64,000 nucleotides of DNA from Mycobacterium sp. 852002-51057_SCH5723018 (lineage in GTDB: Bacteria > Actinomycetota > Actinomycetes > Mycobacteriales > Mycobacteriaceae): positions 62,001 to 126,000 of the forward strand of contig NZ_LZIR01000075.1 in assembly GCF_001667035.1 (NCBI RefSeq), read 5' to 3'. The position numbers were made by a program, and so were the translations under genes. Shown here one piece after another: positions 24,064 through 32,858 of the stretch. The number at the start of each line of letters is the position of its first letter. The first letter of the stretch is position 1. The notes beneath the pieces are model-generated. The model worked only from the letters and a program-made list of their open reading frames with translations. It was not told where the DNA came from and did no database searches.

Positions 24064-25581
24064 ATGCATCAGCGCACCGTCCGCGCCCGCACGACCGTCG
24101 GCACTGTCGAAGGTTTCACCCGCGACGGCGTCCACCGCTGGCGATCCATTCCCTATGCCCGGCCGCCGGTGGGGCGCCTGCGATTCCGGGCGCCGCAGCC
24201 GCCGTTGCCGTGGTCGGGTGTGCGGCACTGCCACAGCGTCGGCAACTGCGCGCCGCAGCAGCGCCGCTACACCATGCTCGGGGTCGGCCGCTACCAGCCC
24301 ATGAGCGAGGACTGCCTCGCCCTCAACGTCGTCAGCCCCGAGGCCGCCCCCTTGGACAGCAAGGGCGAACCGTTGCCGGTCATGGTCTTCATGCATGGCG
24401 GCGGCTACATCCTGGGCAGCTCGGCTACGCCGCTGTACGACGGTGCGGCGCTGGCCCGCCGCGGTTGCGTGTACGTATCGGTCAACTACCGGCTGGGTGC
24501 GCTGGGATGTCTGGACCTGTCGTCGCTGTCGACGCCGGACATCCCCATCGATAGCAACCTGTACCTGCGCGACCTGGTGATGGCGTTGCGCTGGGTGAAA
24601 GACAACATCGCCGAATTCGGCGGCGACCCCGACAACGTCACCATCTTCGGGGAAAGCGCGGGCGCCTGCATCACGGCCACGTTGTTGGCCGTGCCCGCCG
24701 CCAACGGGCTGTTCGCCCAGGCGATCTCGGAAAGCCCCGCGTCGGGCCTCGTGCGGCCCAAGGAGATTGCCGACGAATTCGCGAACCGGTTCGCCCGGCT
24801 GCTCGGCGCGCGCAGCGAGGACGCCGCCGATGCGCTGATGCAGGCGTCGGCGGCGCAGCTGGTGGAGACCCAACACGCGCTGATCGACCAGGGCATGGAG
24901 AACAGGTTGGGCGCCTTCCCGATCGGCCCGGTCACCGGCGACGACGTCCTGCCCATCGACCCCGTCGAGGCCATGCGGTCCGGGCGGGCGCACCGGGTGC
25001 CGCTCATCGTGGGCACCAACGCCGAAGAGGGCCGGTTGTTCACCCGATTCCTCAAGATGCTGCCGACTAACCAATCGATGATCGAAGAGCTGTTGGCCGA
25101 CACGGAACCGGCTGCCCGCGAACGCATCACCGCCGCCTACCCGGATTACCCCGCGCCGGCGGCATGCATCCAGCTCGGCGGCGACTTCGCGTTCAGCTCG
25201 GCGGCCTGGCAGATCGCCGAGGCCCACGGCAGCCATGCGCCCACCTACCTCTACCGGTACGACTTCGCCCCGCGGACCTTGCGCTGGTCGGGTCTGGGCG
25301 CGACGCACGCCACCGAGTTGCTGGCCGTCTTCGACGTCTATCGCACCAGGTTCGGCGCGCTGCTGACCGCCGCCGCCGATCGGGGCGCCGCGTTGCGGGT
25401 CAGCAACCAGGTGCAACGGCGGTGGCGGACCTTCAGTCGCACCGGGTCGCCGGGGGACGACTGGCCGGTCTACACCCCCACCGACCGCGCCGTGATGGTT
25501 TTCGACCGCAAGACCCGAGTCGAGTTCGATCCGCACCCGCACCGCCGGATGGCATGGGACGGCTTCTCATTGGCGCAGTGA
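24064..25581 (+). CDS. lipT: Type B carboxylesterase LipT
   Basis: 505 residues, close to Rv2045c in length and position. Nucleophile Ser198 in FGESAGA, acid in NAEEGRLF and His in GATHATEL complete an esterase triad; the oxyanion region HGGGYILGS is intact. No signal peptide. Hydrolyses carboxylic esters, natural substrate unknown. The upstream part of the open frame overlaps lppI on the other strand and is not part of the gene. Followed after 18 bp by the kinase fusion gene. Confidence 0.93.
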   Translation: MHQRTVRARTTVGTVEGFTRDGVHRWRSIPYARPPVGRLRFRAPQPPLPWSGVRHCHSVGNCAPQQRRYTMLGVGRYQPMSEDCLALNVVSPEAAPLDSKGEPLPVMVFMHGGGYILGSSATPLYDGAALARRGCVYVSVNYRLGALGCLDLSSLSTPDIPIDSNLYLRDLVMALRWVKDNIAEFGGDPDNVTIFGESAGACITATLLAVPAANGLFAQAISESPASGLVRPKEIADEFANRFARLLGARSEDAADALMQASAAQLVETQHALIDQGMENRLGAFPIGPVTGDDVLPIDPVEAMRSGRAHRVPLIVGTNAEEGRLFTRFLKMLPTNQSMIEELLADTEPAARERITAAYPDYPAPAACIQLGGDFAFSSAAWQIAEAHGSHAPTYLYRYDFAPRTLRWSGLGATHATELLAVFDVYRTRFGALLTAAADRGAALRVSNQVQRRWRTFSRTGSPGDDWPVYTPTDRAVMVFDRKTRVEFDPHPHRRMAWDGFSLAQ

Positions 25582-25599
25582 CCTGGCACGCTGACCCTC

Positions 25600-27597
25600 A
25601 TGCACGCCGACACCGAGCAAGTCATCGAGCGCCCCACTGACCTCACGGCGCCCTGGTTGGCCGCGGCGATCGGCGCCGGACCCATCGCCGACTTCACCGT
25701 GGAGCGCATCGGCACCGGCCAGATGAGCGAGTGCTACCGCATCCGGCTCAACTACGCCGACGCCGGCACCAAAGGGCCGGAGTCGGTGGTGCTCAAGGTC
25801 GCCGCCACCGACCCGGTCAGCCGGCAGACGGGGCTGGCCCTGGGTCTGTATGAGCGTGAGGTCCGCTTCTACGGCGACATCGCGCCGGGCCTGGGCGGCC
25901 CGATCGCGCCGTGCTATCACGCCGCGATCGACACCTCGACCGGCGTGTTCGACCTGTTGCTCGGCGACGCCGGGCCCGCGGTCGTGGGCGACGAAATCGC
26001 TGGCGCTACAAGCGAACAGGCGAGCCTGGGCGTCGCCGAGCTAGGAAGGCTGCACGGTCCGCTGCTCGGCGACGCCGCGCTCGCCGAGGCGCCGTGGCTC
26101 AACCGCGAGACGCCGCTCAACCAAGCGATGATCTCCTCGCTTTACGCCGGCTTCATCGAACGGTACGGGGAGCAGATCGCGCCCGAGCACCGCGTCGTGT
26201 GCGAATGCCTGGTCGGCGCGTTCGACGGCTACACGGCCCAGGAGGCCGAGCCGGATAGCATCCAGGGCCTGGTACACGGCGACTACCGTTTGGACAACAT
26301 GCTGTTCGGCACCGCCGGAGCCGACCGCCCGCTGACCGTGGTTGATTGGCAGACCGTTTCGTCGGGACCGGCGCTCACCGACCTGTCGTACTTCCTGGGC
26401 TGCGCGCTGCGGACGCAAGATCGGCGCGAGCGCTACGGCGAATTGCTGCGCGCCTACCACGAGGCGCTTGGACCCGAGGCGCCCATCAGCCTCGTCGAGG
26501 TCACCGAAGGAGTACGCCGGCAAAGCTCTTTCGGCGTGATGATGGCGATCGTCTCCTCGATGCTGGTGGAGCGCACCGATCGCGGCGACCGGATGTTCAT
26601 GACGATGCTGCAGCGAAACTGCGACCACGTGCTGGACACCGACGCGTTGGCGACGCTACCGGCCGCCGCGGCACCCGAACCCCTGCGGCCGTCGGAGGAC
26701 GACGAACTCGCGCACCCCCCGACGGCCGAGCCGCTGTGGAGCGAGAGCTGGTACGCCGACTTCGTCGATCCCGCACAGGGATTGGGTGGCTGGTTCCGCA
26801 TCGGCCTGATCGCCAACCAGCAGAAGGCATGGGTCCACGCGCTGCTGTGCGGACCCGAGATGCCGACCGTGGCCGTCATCGATTCCGAGGTTTCGCTGCC
26901 GGCCGACCCGTGGGTTCTGCGCACCGAAGACTTCGAGGTGGGCCACTCCGCGACCGCCCCGCTACAGGCCTACCGGGTCGACCTGCGTGCCCGAGCGCAG
27001 GCTTACCAGGACCCCTCGGCTTTGTTACGCGGGGAGCCGGGCACCCCCGTCGAGATGACGATGAATCTGGTGTGGGCCACCGATGGCACGCCCTATAAGT
27101 ACCGTCTGACGACGCGTTACGAAATCCCTTGCAGCGTCTCGGGAAACATCACCGTTGGCGACGCCAGCTACCAGGTCGACTCGGTTCCCGGCCAGCGTGA
27201 CCACTCCTGGGGCGTGCGCGACTGGTGGAGCATGGACTGGATATGGAGCGCGCTGCACCTAGACGACGGCACCCACCTGCACGGCGTCAACATCCGCATC
27301 CCGGGGGCACCGACCTTCAGCATCGGTTACCTTCAGGACGCCGGCGGCAACGTGAGCGATCTGCAGACCGTTACCTCGCGGGAATCCTTCGGCGCCAACG
27401 GTTTACCGTTGAACGCGACCTTGCAGCTCGAGCCCGGCGGGCTCACCGCCGATGTCGAGGTGCGCGGGCAGGCCCCGGTACGCCTGACCGCCGCCGACGG
27501 GCGAGTGAGCCAGTTCCCGCGCGTGTGGGTCAGCATCAGCACGGCCGATGGGCGCAGCGGCGTTGGTTGGATCGAATGGAACCGCAACCTCGCCTAA
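25600..27597 (+). CDS. Aminoglycoside-phosphotransferase-like kinase fused to AttH-like domain
   Basis: 665 residues. Residues 1-350 are an APH/choline-kinase fold: HGDYRLDNMLF catalytic loop and VVDWQTV for the metal-binding Asp. Residues about 370-665 form a beta-rich domain resembling the AttH/CrtC (hydroxyneurosporene synthase-like) superfamily, with the conserved-looking HSWGVRDWW. The fusion suggests phosphorylation and a second step or binding function on a lipid-like or small alcohol substrate. ATG 18 bp after lipT; the end overlaps the gluconokinase start by 22 bp. In M. tuberculosis this position holds only a short hypothetical (Rv2044c), perhaps a remnant. Confidence 0.85.
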   Translation: MHADTEQVIERPTDLTAPWLAAAIGAGPIADFTVERIGTGQMSECYRIRLNYADAGTKGPESVVLKVAATDPVSRQTGLALGLYEREVRFYGDIAPGLGGPIAPCYHAAIDTSTGVFDLLLGDAGPAVVGDEIAGATSEQASLGVAELGRLHGPLLGDAALAEAPWLNRETPLNQAMISSLYAGFIERYGEQIAPEHRVVCECLVGAFDGYTAQEAEPDSIQGLVHGDYRLDNMLFGTAGADRPLTVVDWQTVSSGPALTDLSYFLGCALRTQDRRERYGELLRAYHEALGPEAPISLVEVTEGVRRQSSFGVMMAIVSSMLVERTDRGDRMFMTMLQRNCDHVLDTDALATLPAAAAPEPLRPSEDDELAHPPTAEPLWSESWYADFVDPAQGLGGWFRIGLIANQQKAWVHALLCGPEMPTVAVIDSEVSLPADPWVLRTEDFEVGHSATAPLQAYRVDLRARAQAYQDPSALLRGEPGTPVEMTMNLVWATDGTPYKYRLTTRYEIPCSVSGNITVGDASYQVDSVPGQRDHSWGVRDWWSMDWIWSALHLDDGTHLHGVNIRIPGAPTFSIGYLQDAGGNVSDLQTVTSRESFGANGLPLNATLQLEPGGLTADVEVRGQAPVRLTAADGRVSQFPRVWVSISTADGRSGVGWIEWNRNLA

Positions 27598-28115
27598 TAG
27601 GCGCCGCGCGGTCACCCATCGTGGTGATGGGTGTTTCCGGATCGGGCAAGTCGACGGTGGGGGCGGCGCTCGCACGACGGCTGCGGGTGCCCTTCGTCGA
27701 CGCCGACACGATGCACCCGCCGGGCAACATCGCCAAGATGACCGCCGGCGAGCCGCTGCGCGACGACGACCGCTACCCGTGGCTGGAGAGGGTCGGTGAA
27801 TGGTTGGCCGGGCACCCCGACGGTGGCGTAGCGACGTGTTCGGCGCTCAAACGCCGATACCGCGAGCAGCTGCGGGCGCACTGCCCGCGCGTCGGGTTCT
27901 TGCATCTCAGCGGGTCACCGGAACTCATCGCCGGCAGGCTGGCCGCCAGATCCGGCCATTTCATGCCGGCCGCGCTGCTGCGATCGCAATTCGACGCGCT
28001 GGAACCGCTCGGCGCCGACGAGGCCGGTGCCACCGTGGACGCCTCCGACGACGTCGAGGCGATCATCGGCAGGTTTCTGGCGATTACCAGGGGCGGCGGC
28101 GACGACGAGTCTTGA
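27576..28115 (+). CDS. gntK: Gluconokinase
   Basis: 179 residues, GntK/shikimate-kinase-like P-loop kinase: VMGVSGSGKST Walker A, DADTMHPPGNIAKM substrate segment and CSALKRRYRE, all diagnostic of gluconokinase, which makes 6-phosphogluconate from gluconate and ATP. ATG 27576 lies inside the end of the previous gene; a start nearer the P-loop is possible. Its 3' end overlaps the convergent DoxX gene by 32 bp. Confidence 0.92.
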   Translation: MEPQPRLIGAARSPIVVMGVSGSGKSTVGAALARRLRVPFVDADTMHPPGNIAKMTAGEPLRDDDRYPWLERVGEWLAGHPDGGVATCSALKRRYREQLRAHCPRVGFLHLSGSPELIAGRLAARSGHFMPAALLRSQFDALEPLGADEAGATVDASDDVEAIIGRFLAITRGGGDDES

Positions 28116-29091
28116 CCCCGTCGCCCACCCGTTCGCGGGCGGCGTCGGCCAGCTCGCTGCCGCGCGCGACGGCCGTGTCGGCGAGGTGGCTGCCACGCAG
28201 CCGCGCGATCTCGGCGAGCTCCTCCGCGCGCTCGCGAGCCGTGTCCGCCAACTCCTCGCCACGCTTGCGCGCCTTCTTCGCCAGCGGTGCGCTGCGCTCG
28301 GCCGCCGTGCTGGCCAGTTCTTCGCCACGCTTGCGCGCCTTCTTGGCCAGCGGTGCGCTGCGTTCGGCCGCGGTGCCGGCCAGTTCGCGGCCGCGCTCCA
28401 GGGCGGCCTCGGCGTAAGGCGCGCCCCTTTCCGCGGCGGTGCTGGCGAGTTCGCGTCCGCGTTCGAGGGCGGCCTCGGCGTAGGGTGCGCTCTTTTCGGC
28501 GGCGGTGCTGGCCAGTTCGCGGCCGCGTTCGGCGCCGAGCTGCAGGCCGTGCACGATCTTTTCCCCGAGCTCGCCGAGGTCGGCGTCGAACGCCGCGGGG
28601 GACTCTGCGGAGCCGGGCAGCGCCGAGGACACCCGCTCGGACAGCCGCTCCGCCGCCCGTCGGCTCCGCCATCCCAGTGACGGCTTGCCAGCCGTATCGG
28701 CCGACGCGATCATCAGGCCACCCAGCAGGCTCAGGTCGGTCAGAAACTCCTTGCGTTTCTGGGCCTTGACCTGCGGGTCGCTCTCGCTCCAGAACATGTG
28801 CGCCCCCAGATTGGCCGGCAGCACCGTGAAGGCGAGCGCCGCCGAGGCGATGCGGGGCGCTTTGCCGGTGGCGAGCAGCAAGCCGCCACCGATCTGTACC
28901 GCCGCGTTGATCTGAGCGAACGTCTGGGGGTCGCTGGGGATGCTGCTGCCGACCGGATCCGGCAACGCCCGAAGGCCGTCGACCGTCGGCGCCGCGGCTT
29001 CCGCAGCGGGCTTGGGATTGAGCATCGAGTCGATTCCTTGGCCGATGAACACCGCCGACAACAGGGGCCTTGCGATTCTGCGGATCAACAT
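28084..29091 (-). CDS. DoxX-family membrane protein with C-terminal 22-residue helical repeats
   Basis: 335 residues. The N-terminal 135 residues are a DoxX-type membrane domain (RRIARPLLSAVFIGQGID, FTVLPANLGAHMFW). Residues 188-319 are six tandem 22-residue repeats built on (E/K)RGxELAsTAAERsAPxAxxA, predicted long amphipathic helices, followed by a basic tail ending RRRRRPW. ATG 29091; the longer upstream frame overlaps pncA. Role unknown; the repeats could lie on membrane lipid or bind a partner. Confidence 0.85.
   Translation of the reverse strand: MLIRRIARPLLSAVFIGQGIDSMLNPKPAAEAAAPTVDGLRALPDPVGSSIPSDPQTFAQINAAVQIGGGLLLATGKAPRIASAALAFTVLPANLGAHMFWSESDPQVKAQKRKEFLTDLSLLGGLMIASADTAGKPSLGWRSRRAAERLSERVSSALPGSAESPAAFDADLGELGEKIVHGLQLGAERGRELASTAAEKSAPYAEAALERGRELASTAAERGAPYAEAALERGRELAGTAAERSAPLAKKARKRGEELASTAAERSAPLAKKARKRGEELADTARERAEELAEIARLRGSHLADTAVARGSELADAARERVGDGVKTRRRRRPW
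28135..28530 (-). repeat. Six tandem 66-bp repeats encoding 22-residue units
   Basis: In-frame repeats within the DoxX-family gene, encoding residues 188-319. Units 1-4 are most alike, units 5-6 diverged. The 22-residue period is that of amphipathic apolipoprotein-like helices. Confidence 0.85.
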
Positions 29092-29211
29092 GGCAGCTGG
29101 ATTACCCGACCGACCGGCGAACAAACCGTCGGCCACCGGGAGTGTGAAAGGTCCAGCTGAAGGCGCAGCTCGCAGCCCTGGTGGTTGCTCGGCCGCGATA
29201 GGGTGGAGCGC

Positions 29212-29772
29212 GTGCGGGCGTTGATCATCGTCGACGTGCAAAACGACTTCTGTGAGGGTGGCTCGCTGCCGGTAAGGGGCGGCGCGCGGCTGGCTTCAGC
29301 CCTCAACGCCTACCTGGCGGGCAACGCCGGCTACGACCACGTCGTGGCAACCGAGGACTTCCACGTCGACCCGGGCGACCATTTCTCCGACCGTCCGGAT
29401 TATTCGTCGACCTGGCCCCCGCACTGCGTGGCGGGAACTCCAGGCGTTGAGCTGCATCCCGACCTCGACACCAGCCGGGTCGACGCGGTCTTCCGCAAGG
29501 GCGACTACGCCGCGGCCTACAGCGGCTTCGAGGGCGTCGACGAGAACGGCACCCCGCTGCTCGAGTGGTTGCGCGGGCGCGGGGTCGACGAGGTCGACGT
29601 CGTCGGCATCGCCACCGACCATTGCGTCCGGCGGACCGCGCAGGACGCCGCGCGCGCCGGCTTGACGACAAGGGTGCTGGTGGGACTGACGGCGGCCGTG
29701 TCGCAGGAATCGGCCGGCGAGGCGCTGGCGGAGATGCGGACCGCCGGCATCGAGCTGGTCGGCGCCCCCTGA
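29212..29772 (+). CDS. pncA: Pyrazinamidase/nicotinamidase PncA
   Basis: 186 residues, the same length as M. tuberculosis PncA and very similar. Catalytic Asp8 (IIVDVQNDF), Lys96 (FRKGDY) and Cys138 (TDHC); metal ligands Asp49, His51, His57 and His71 in ATEDFHVDPGDHF and PHC are all present. Hydrolyses nicotinamide to nicotinate for NAD salvage and activates pyrazinamide. GTG start at 29212 with GGTGGAG upstream matches the M. tuberculosis N-terminus. The stop overlaps the next start (TGATG). Confidence 0.97.
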   Translation: MRALIIVDVQNDFCEGGSLPVRGGARLASALNAYLAGNAGYDHVVATEDFHVDPGDHFSDRPDYSSTWPPHCVAGTPGVELHPDLDTSRVDAVFRKGDYAAAYSGFEGVDENGTPLLEWLRGRGVDEVDVVGIATDHCVRRTAQDAARAGLTTRVLVGLTAAVSQESAGEALAEMRTAGIELVGAP

Positions 29773-30596
29773 TGGCGTTGCCGCTGGATCGCGGTCAGCT
29801 GCTGGCCGCGGTGGAGCGCTCGCCGCAGGCGGCCGCCGCCCATGACCGCGAAGGATGGGTCGGGCTGTTCACCGCCGACGGCAGCGTCGAAGACCCGGTG
29901 GGATCGCGTCCGCACGTGGGGCACACGCAGATCGGCCATTTCTACGACACCTTCATCGGTCCTCGTGACATCAAGTTCCACCGCGATCTCGACATCGTGT
30001 TCGGCCCCGTCGTCCTGCGCGACCTCGTACTCGAGGTGACGATGGGTTCGGCGGTCACGATGCACATCCCGGCGGTCCTACGCTATGGCCTTCGCGAAGA
30101 CCTTCCAGGAGGCCTTCGAGAAGCCAACGGGCACTGGCGAATTGCCCAATTGCGGGCCTATTGGGAGTTGCCGGCGATGATGCTGCAGTTCCTGCGTACC
30201 GGATTGCGGGCTGCCTCACCCGCCCTTCAGCTGTCACGGGGGTTGTTGACCAATCAGGGATTGCCGGGGACGGCCGGCTTCATGACCGGCTTTCGGCGGG
30301 TCGGTGCGCGGCACAAGAGGGTGTTGCAGACGTTCCTCGAAGCCGCCGCCCGGGGCGACAAGCCGACCGCCCTTCAGCGGCTATCATCAAGCGGCCCAAT
30401 AACTTTGGGCGACGACGACCCGCTCGACGCCACCGACCTCGTCGAGCAACTCAACGGGGCCGGCTGCACCAAGATGATCGGCGCGGGCCCCACTGTGGCG
30501 GTTTCGCTGAACTCGGCGCGCGGGCGCGCCATCATGTTCGTCGATGGGACGCGGCGGGGAAACGCCCTCAACCGAATCCGGTATTTTCCGGCCTGA
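29772..30596 (+). CDS. Rv2042c-like protein with NTF2/SnoaL-like domain
   Basis: 274 residues; the first 130 look like a SnoaL/ketosteroid-isomerase-type fold (HDREGWVGLFTADGSVEDPVGS), followed by a helical segment and a second domain, possibly another SnoaL-like unit. Coupled to pncA by a one-base stop/start overlap, as in M. tuberculosis (Rv2042c). Function unknown. Confidence 0.85.
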   Translation: MALPLDRGQLLAAVERSPQAAAAHDREGWVGLFTADGSVEDPVGSRPHVGHTQIGHFYDTFIGPRDIKFHRDLDIVFGPVVLRDLVLEVTMGSAVTMHIPAVLRYGLREDLPGGLREANGHWRIAQLRAYWELPAMMLQFLRTGLRAASPALQLSRGLLTNQGLPGTAGFMTGFRRVGARHKRVLQTFLEAAARGDKPTALQRLSSSGPITLGDDDPLDATDLVEQLNGAGCTKMIGAGPTVAVSLNSARGRAIMFVDGTRRGNALNRIRYFPA

Positions 30597-30620
30597 CGGT
30601 GGCGCCGCCGCACGGGTGTC

Positions 30621-30649
30621 GGCAAATTTGCCAGATCGCATCCTGCGAT
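30621..30649. promoter_or_regulatory. Two adjacent palindromes upstream of a lipoprotein gene
   Basis: GGCAAATTTGCC (30621-30632, perfect 12-bp palindrome) is followed two bases later by ATCGCA-TCC-TGCGAT (30635-30649). They lie 58-86 bp before the lipoprotein ATG. They may be protein-binding sites or part of a terminator for the Rv2042c-like gene. Confidence 0.45.
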
Positions 30650-30706
30650 GTATTGCCTTGCGCGCGATAGTGCCGTAGAAATAGCTGTCCCTGAAGGGAG
30701 GCGACG

Positions 30707-31342
30707 ATGAGCGTGGTGCGGATCTTCGGTGTGGGAATGGCGTTCACCGCCGCGCTCGGTGTTGTCACGGCCTGCGGCGGCAAGGAAAGCTCCTCTCCCT
30801 CGTCAAGCTCGTCGAAGGCCACCTCGTCCTCGACGACAACGTCGAGTTCGGCAGCATCGACGACGTCGAGCGCGCCACCGTCGGGTGTTGCACCACTGGG
30901 CGACTACACATACCTGCTGCTGCAAGCGAGCGACGTCGGCGCTGACGCCGGGACGACGGGGCCCCCGATGCAGAATCCCGGCGGCGTCGCCGGAGCCGGG
31001 GTGACGTTCACCAACCCCGAGCGCTCGCGGACCATCGACGATCTCGTCGTCGTCTTCACCGACCCGGCGACCGCCGCGCAGCAAGCCAAAGAGCACGCGT
31101 CGTCGTTCGGCAAATACGTCACCGGCGCCCCGGGGCCGTTCGAGGTCGGAACCAACGGGCTGATCGCGGTTGGGACTTCGCCCGACAACTCAAAATCGGT
31201 GACTTATGTGACCTTCGCCGAGGGGAGGGTGGGCGTCGACCTGGAGTTCGACAGCGCACCCAACGATCCCGCCCCGCGGGACGTCGTGCTGGACATGGCC
31301 CGCAAACAAGACCAGTTGGTCAAGGACCGGCTGCCCGGCTAG
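30707..31342 (+). CDS. Secreted lipoprotein, unknown family
   Basis: 211 residues: signal peptide with lipobox VVTAC (Cys23), a Ser/Thr/Ala-rich linker at about 26-55, then a compact domain resembling small mycobacterial Lpp/Lpq lipoproteins. GGGAGG lies before the ATG. Absent between Rv2042c and Rv2041c in M. tuberculosis, so accessory here. Surface-anchored, function unknown. Confidence 0.85.
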   Translation: MSVVRIFGVGMAFTAALGVVTACGGKESSSPSSSSSKATSSSTTTSSSAASTTSSAPPSGVAPLGDYTYLLLQASDVGADAGTTGPPMQNPGGVAGAGVTFTNPERSRTIDDLVVVFTDPATAAQQAKEHASSFGKYVTGAPGPFEVGTNGLIAVGTSPDNSKSVTYVTFAEGRVGVDLEFDSAPNDPAPRDVVLDMARKQDQLVKDRLPG

Positions 31343-31348
31343 CACGGT

Positions 31349-31699
31349 TCAGCGCACGATCATCAACGCCAGCGTCGCCGCCGACAGGAACAAGTAGCCG
31401 CCGGGAAATGCGATGTTGTAGAAGACGTGTGCCCTCATGTGCGTAACGACGGCGCCGACGAAGTACAGGACCAGGCCGGCGGCGGCCGCAACCCCCAAGG
31501 CGCGCAGGCCCAGCAGCCCGAGAACCAGCCCGATGGCACCGGCCAGCTTCAGCGCCCCTAGCCCCGGTAACCACGACCGCGGCACCCCGACCGCGGCCGA
31601 GTTCGCCAGCACGAATCCGGCGGGAATGAAGTCGGGCACGGCAATTCCGGCGGTGACAACGGCGGTCGTCAGCGCGACGACGAAGTATGCGGTATTCAT
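31349..31699 (-). CDS. DoxX-like four-helix membrane protein
   Basis: 116 residues, four hydrophobic segments, DoxX-like family (LKLAGAIGLVLGLLGLRALG and VVTHMRAHVF). Divergent from the ECF sigma gene. Small DoxX-like proteins are frequent partners of ECF41/SigJ-type sigma factors, so the pair is probably functional. It ends 6 bp from the convergent lipoprotein gene. Confidence 0.87.
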   Translation of the reverse strand: MNTAYFVVALTTAVVTAGIAVPDFIPAGFVLANSAAVGVPRSWLPGLGALKLAGAIGLVLGLLGLRALGVAAAAGLVLYFVGAVVTHMRAHVFYNIAFPGGYLFLSAATLALMIVR

Positions 31700-31868
31700 T
31701 TTCCGTCAATGCCTTGTCACGCAGCTGTTTCCGCAGCGGCGACCCGGATAGCCGCGGGAGATGGCGCGGCGCACAATCGATAGGGTCATGGTGCTGGTCT
31801 CCTTTGCAACAGAGAGTTCGACGGATGCGGTCATCGTCTTGACGACTCCCGTGCAGAAAAGGTGACTC

Positions 31869-32858
31869 ATGACCGCACACCAGGATCTCGTGGATCTCGC
31901 CCAACGGTTCGACGCGGACCGACCGCACCTGAGGTCGGTTGCTTTCGGGCTGCTGGGCTCGGCGGCCGACGCCGACGACGCGGTGCAAGCGGCGTGGCTG
32001 AAGGCCAGCCGCGCCGACTTCGACGCCGTCGACAATTTGACCGGCTGGTTCACCACGATCACCGCACACGAGGCGTTCGACCAGCTCCGCGCCCGCGCAC
32101 GGCGCGCCGAGCAACCGCTGGCCGGCGAGGAGCTGGACCGGCTTGCTCCCGCCTCGGCGCCGGCCGACGAGGATGCGCTGCTGGCTGACTCGGTCAGCAG
32201 GGCGCTGCTCGTCGTGCTCGATCGGCTCTCGCCCGCCCAGCGCGTCGCCTTCGTGCTGCACGACGTGTTTGCCATGCCGTTCGAGAACATCGCCGCCGTG
32301 TTGGACCGGTCGCCGGCGGCCGCGAAGAAGCTGGCAAGCCGGGCCCGCGAGCGACTGCACGACGGTGCGGCCGCCGAACCCCCTCGTGCGGCCGAGCACC
32401 TCAAGATCGTGGAAGCGTTTCTCGCGGCCTCGCGCGGCGGCGACATAGCGCGGTTGCTTGAGCTGCTGGCTCCCGACGTGATGCGCCGGGTCGATCCGGC
32501 GCTGGTCCCCGGCGACGTTCCGACCGAACTGAGCGGGGCGAGGGAGGTCGCCGAGGAGACCCGCCGCTTCGCCCAACGCGCGCGGGCCGGTGTCGTCATG
32601 CTGCTCGACGGCGTCCCGGGCATCGTCATCGCGCCGCTCGGACGCCCGCAGGCGATGCTGCGGATCAGCATCGGGGCCGATAACCGCATTCATGCGATCG
32701 ACATCACGGGCGATGCCGACCAGCTACGACGGGCCGTTCTCGCGCTGCCGCGCGAGCCGTCTCAGCAACAACTCAGGCGGGGCGGGTACCAAGGACGCCG
32801 GACACAGCCGGCGGGGGGACCGGCAACTCGGCGACCCCGGGAGCACCATGCTGGATAG
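31869..32858 (+). CDS. ECF sigma factor with C-terminal SnoaL-like domain (SigJ/ECF41-like)
   Basis: 329 residues. Region 2 (AFGLLGSAADADDAVQAAWLKA) and region 4 (LSPAQRVAFVLHDVFAMPFENIA) are followed by an NTF2/SnoaL-like domain at about 175-295, as in SigJ/ECF41 factors where this domain controls activity in place of a classical anti-sigma factor. The usual DGGG motif is not clear (LDGVPG here). No anti-sigma gene adjacent. ATG 31869 preceded by AAAGGTG. The last 11 bp overlap the sugar-binding lipoprotein gene. Confidence 0.9.
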   Translation: MTAHQDLVDLAQRFDADRPHLRSVAFGLLGSAADADDAVQAAWLKASRADFDAVDNLTGWFTTITAHEAFDQLRARARRAEQPLAGEELDRLAPASAPADEDALLADSVSRALLVVLDRLSPAQRVAFVLHDVFAMPFENIAAVLDRSPAAAKKLASRARERLHDGAAAEPPRAAEHLKIVEAFLAASRGGDIARLLELLAPDVMRRVDPALVPGDVPTELSGAREVAEETRRFAQRARAGVVMLLDGVPGIVIAPLGRPQAMLRISIGADNRIHAIDITGDADQLRRAVLALPREPSQQQLRRGGYQGRRTQPAGGPATRRPREHHAG

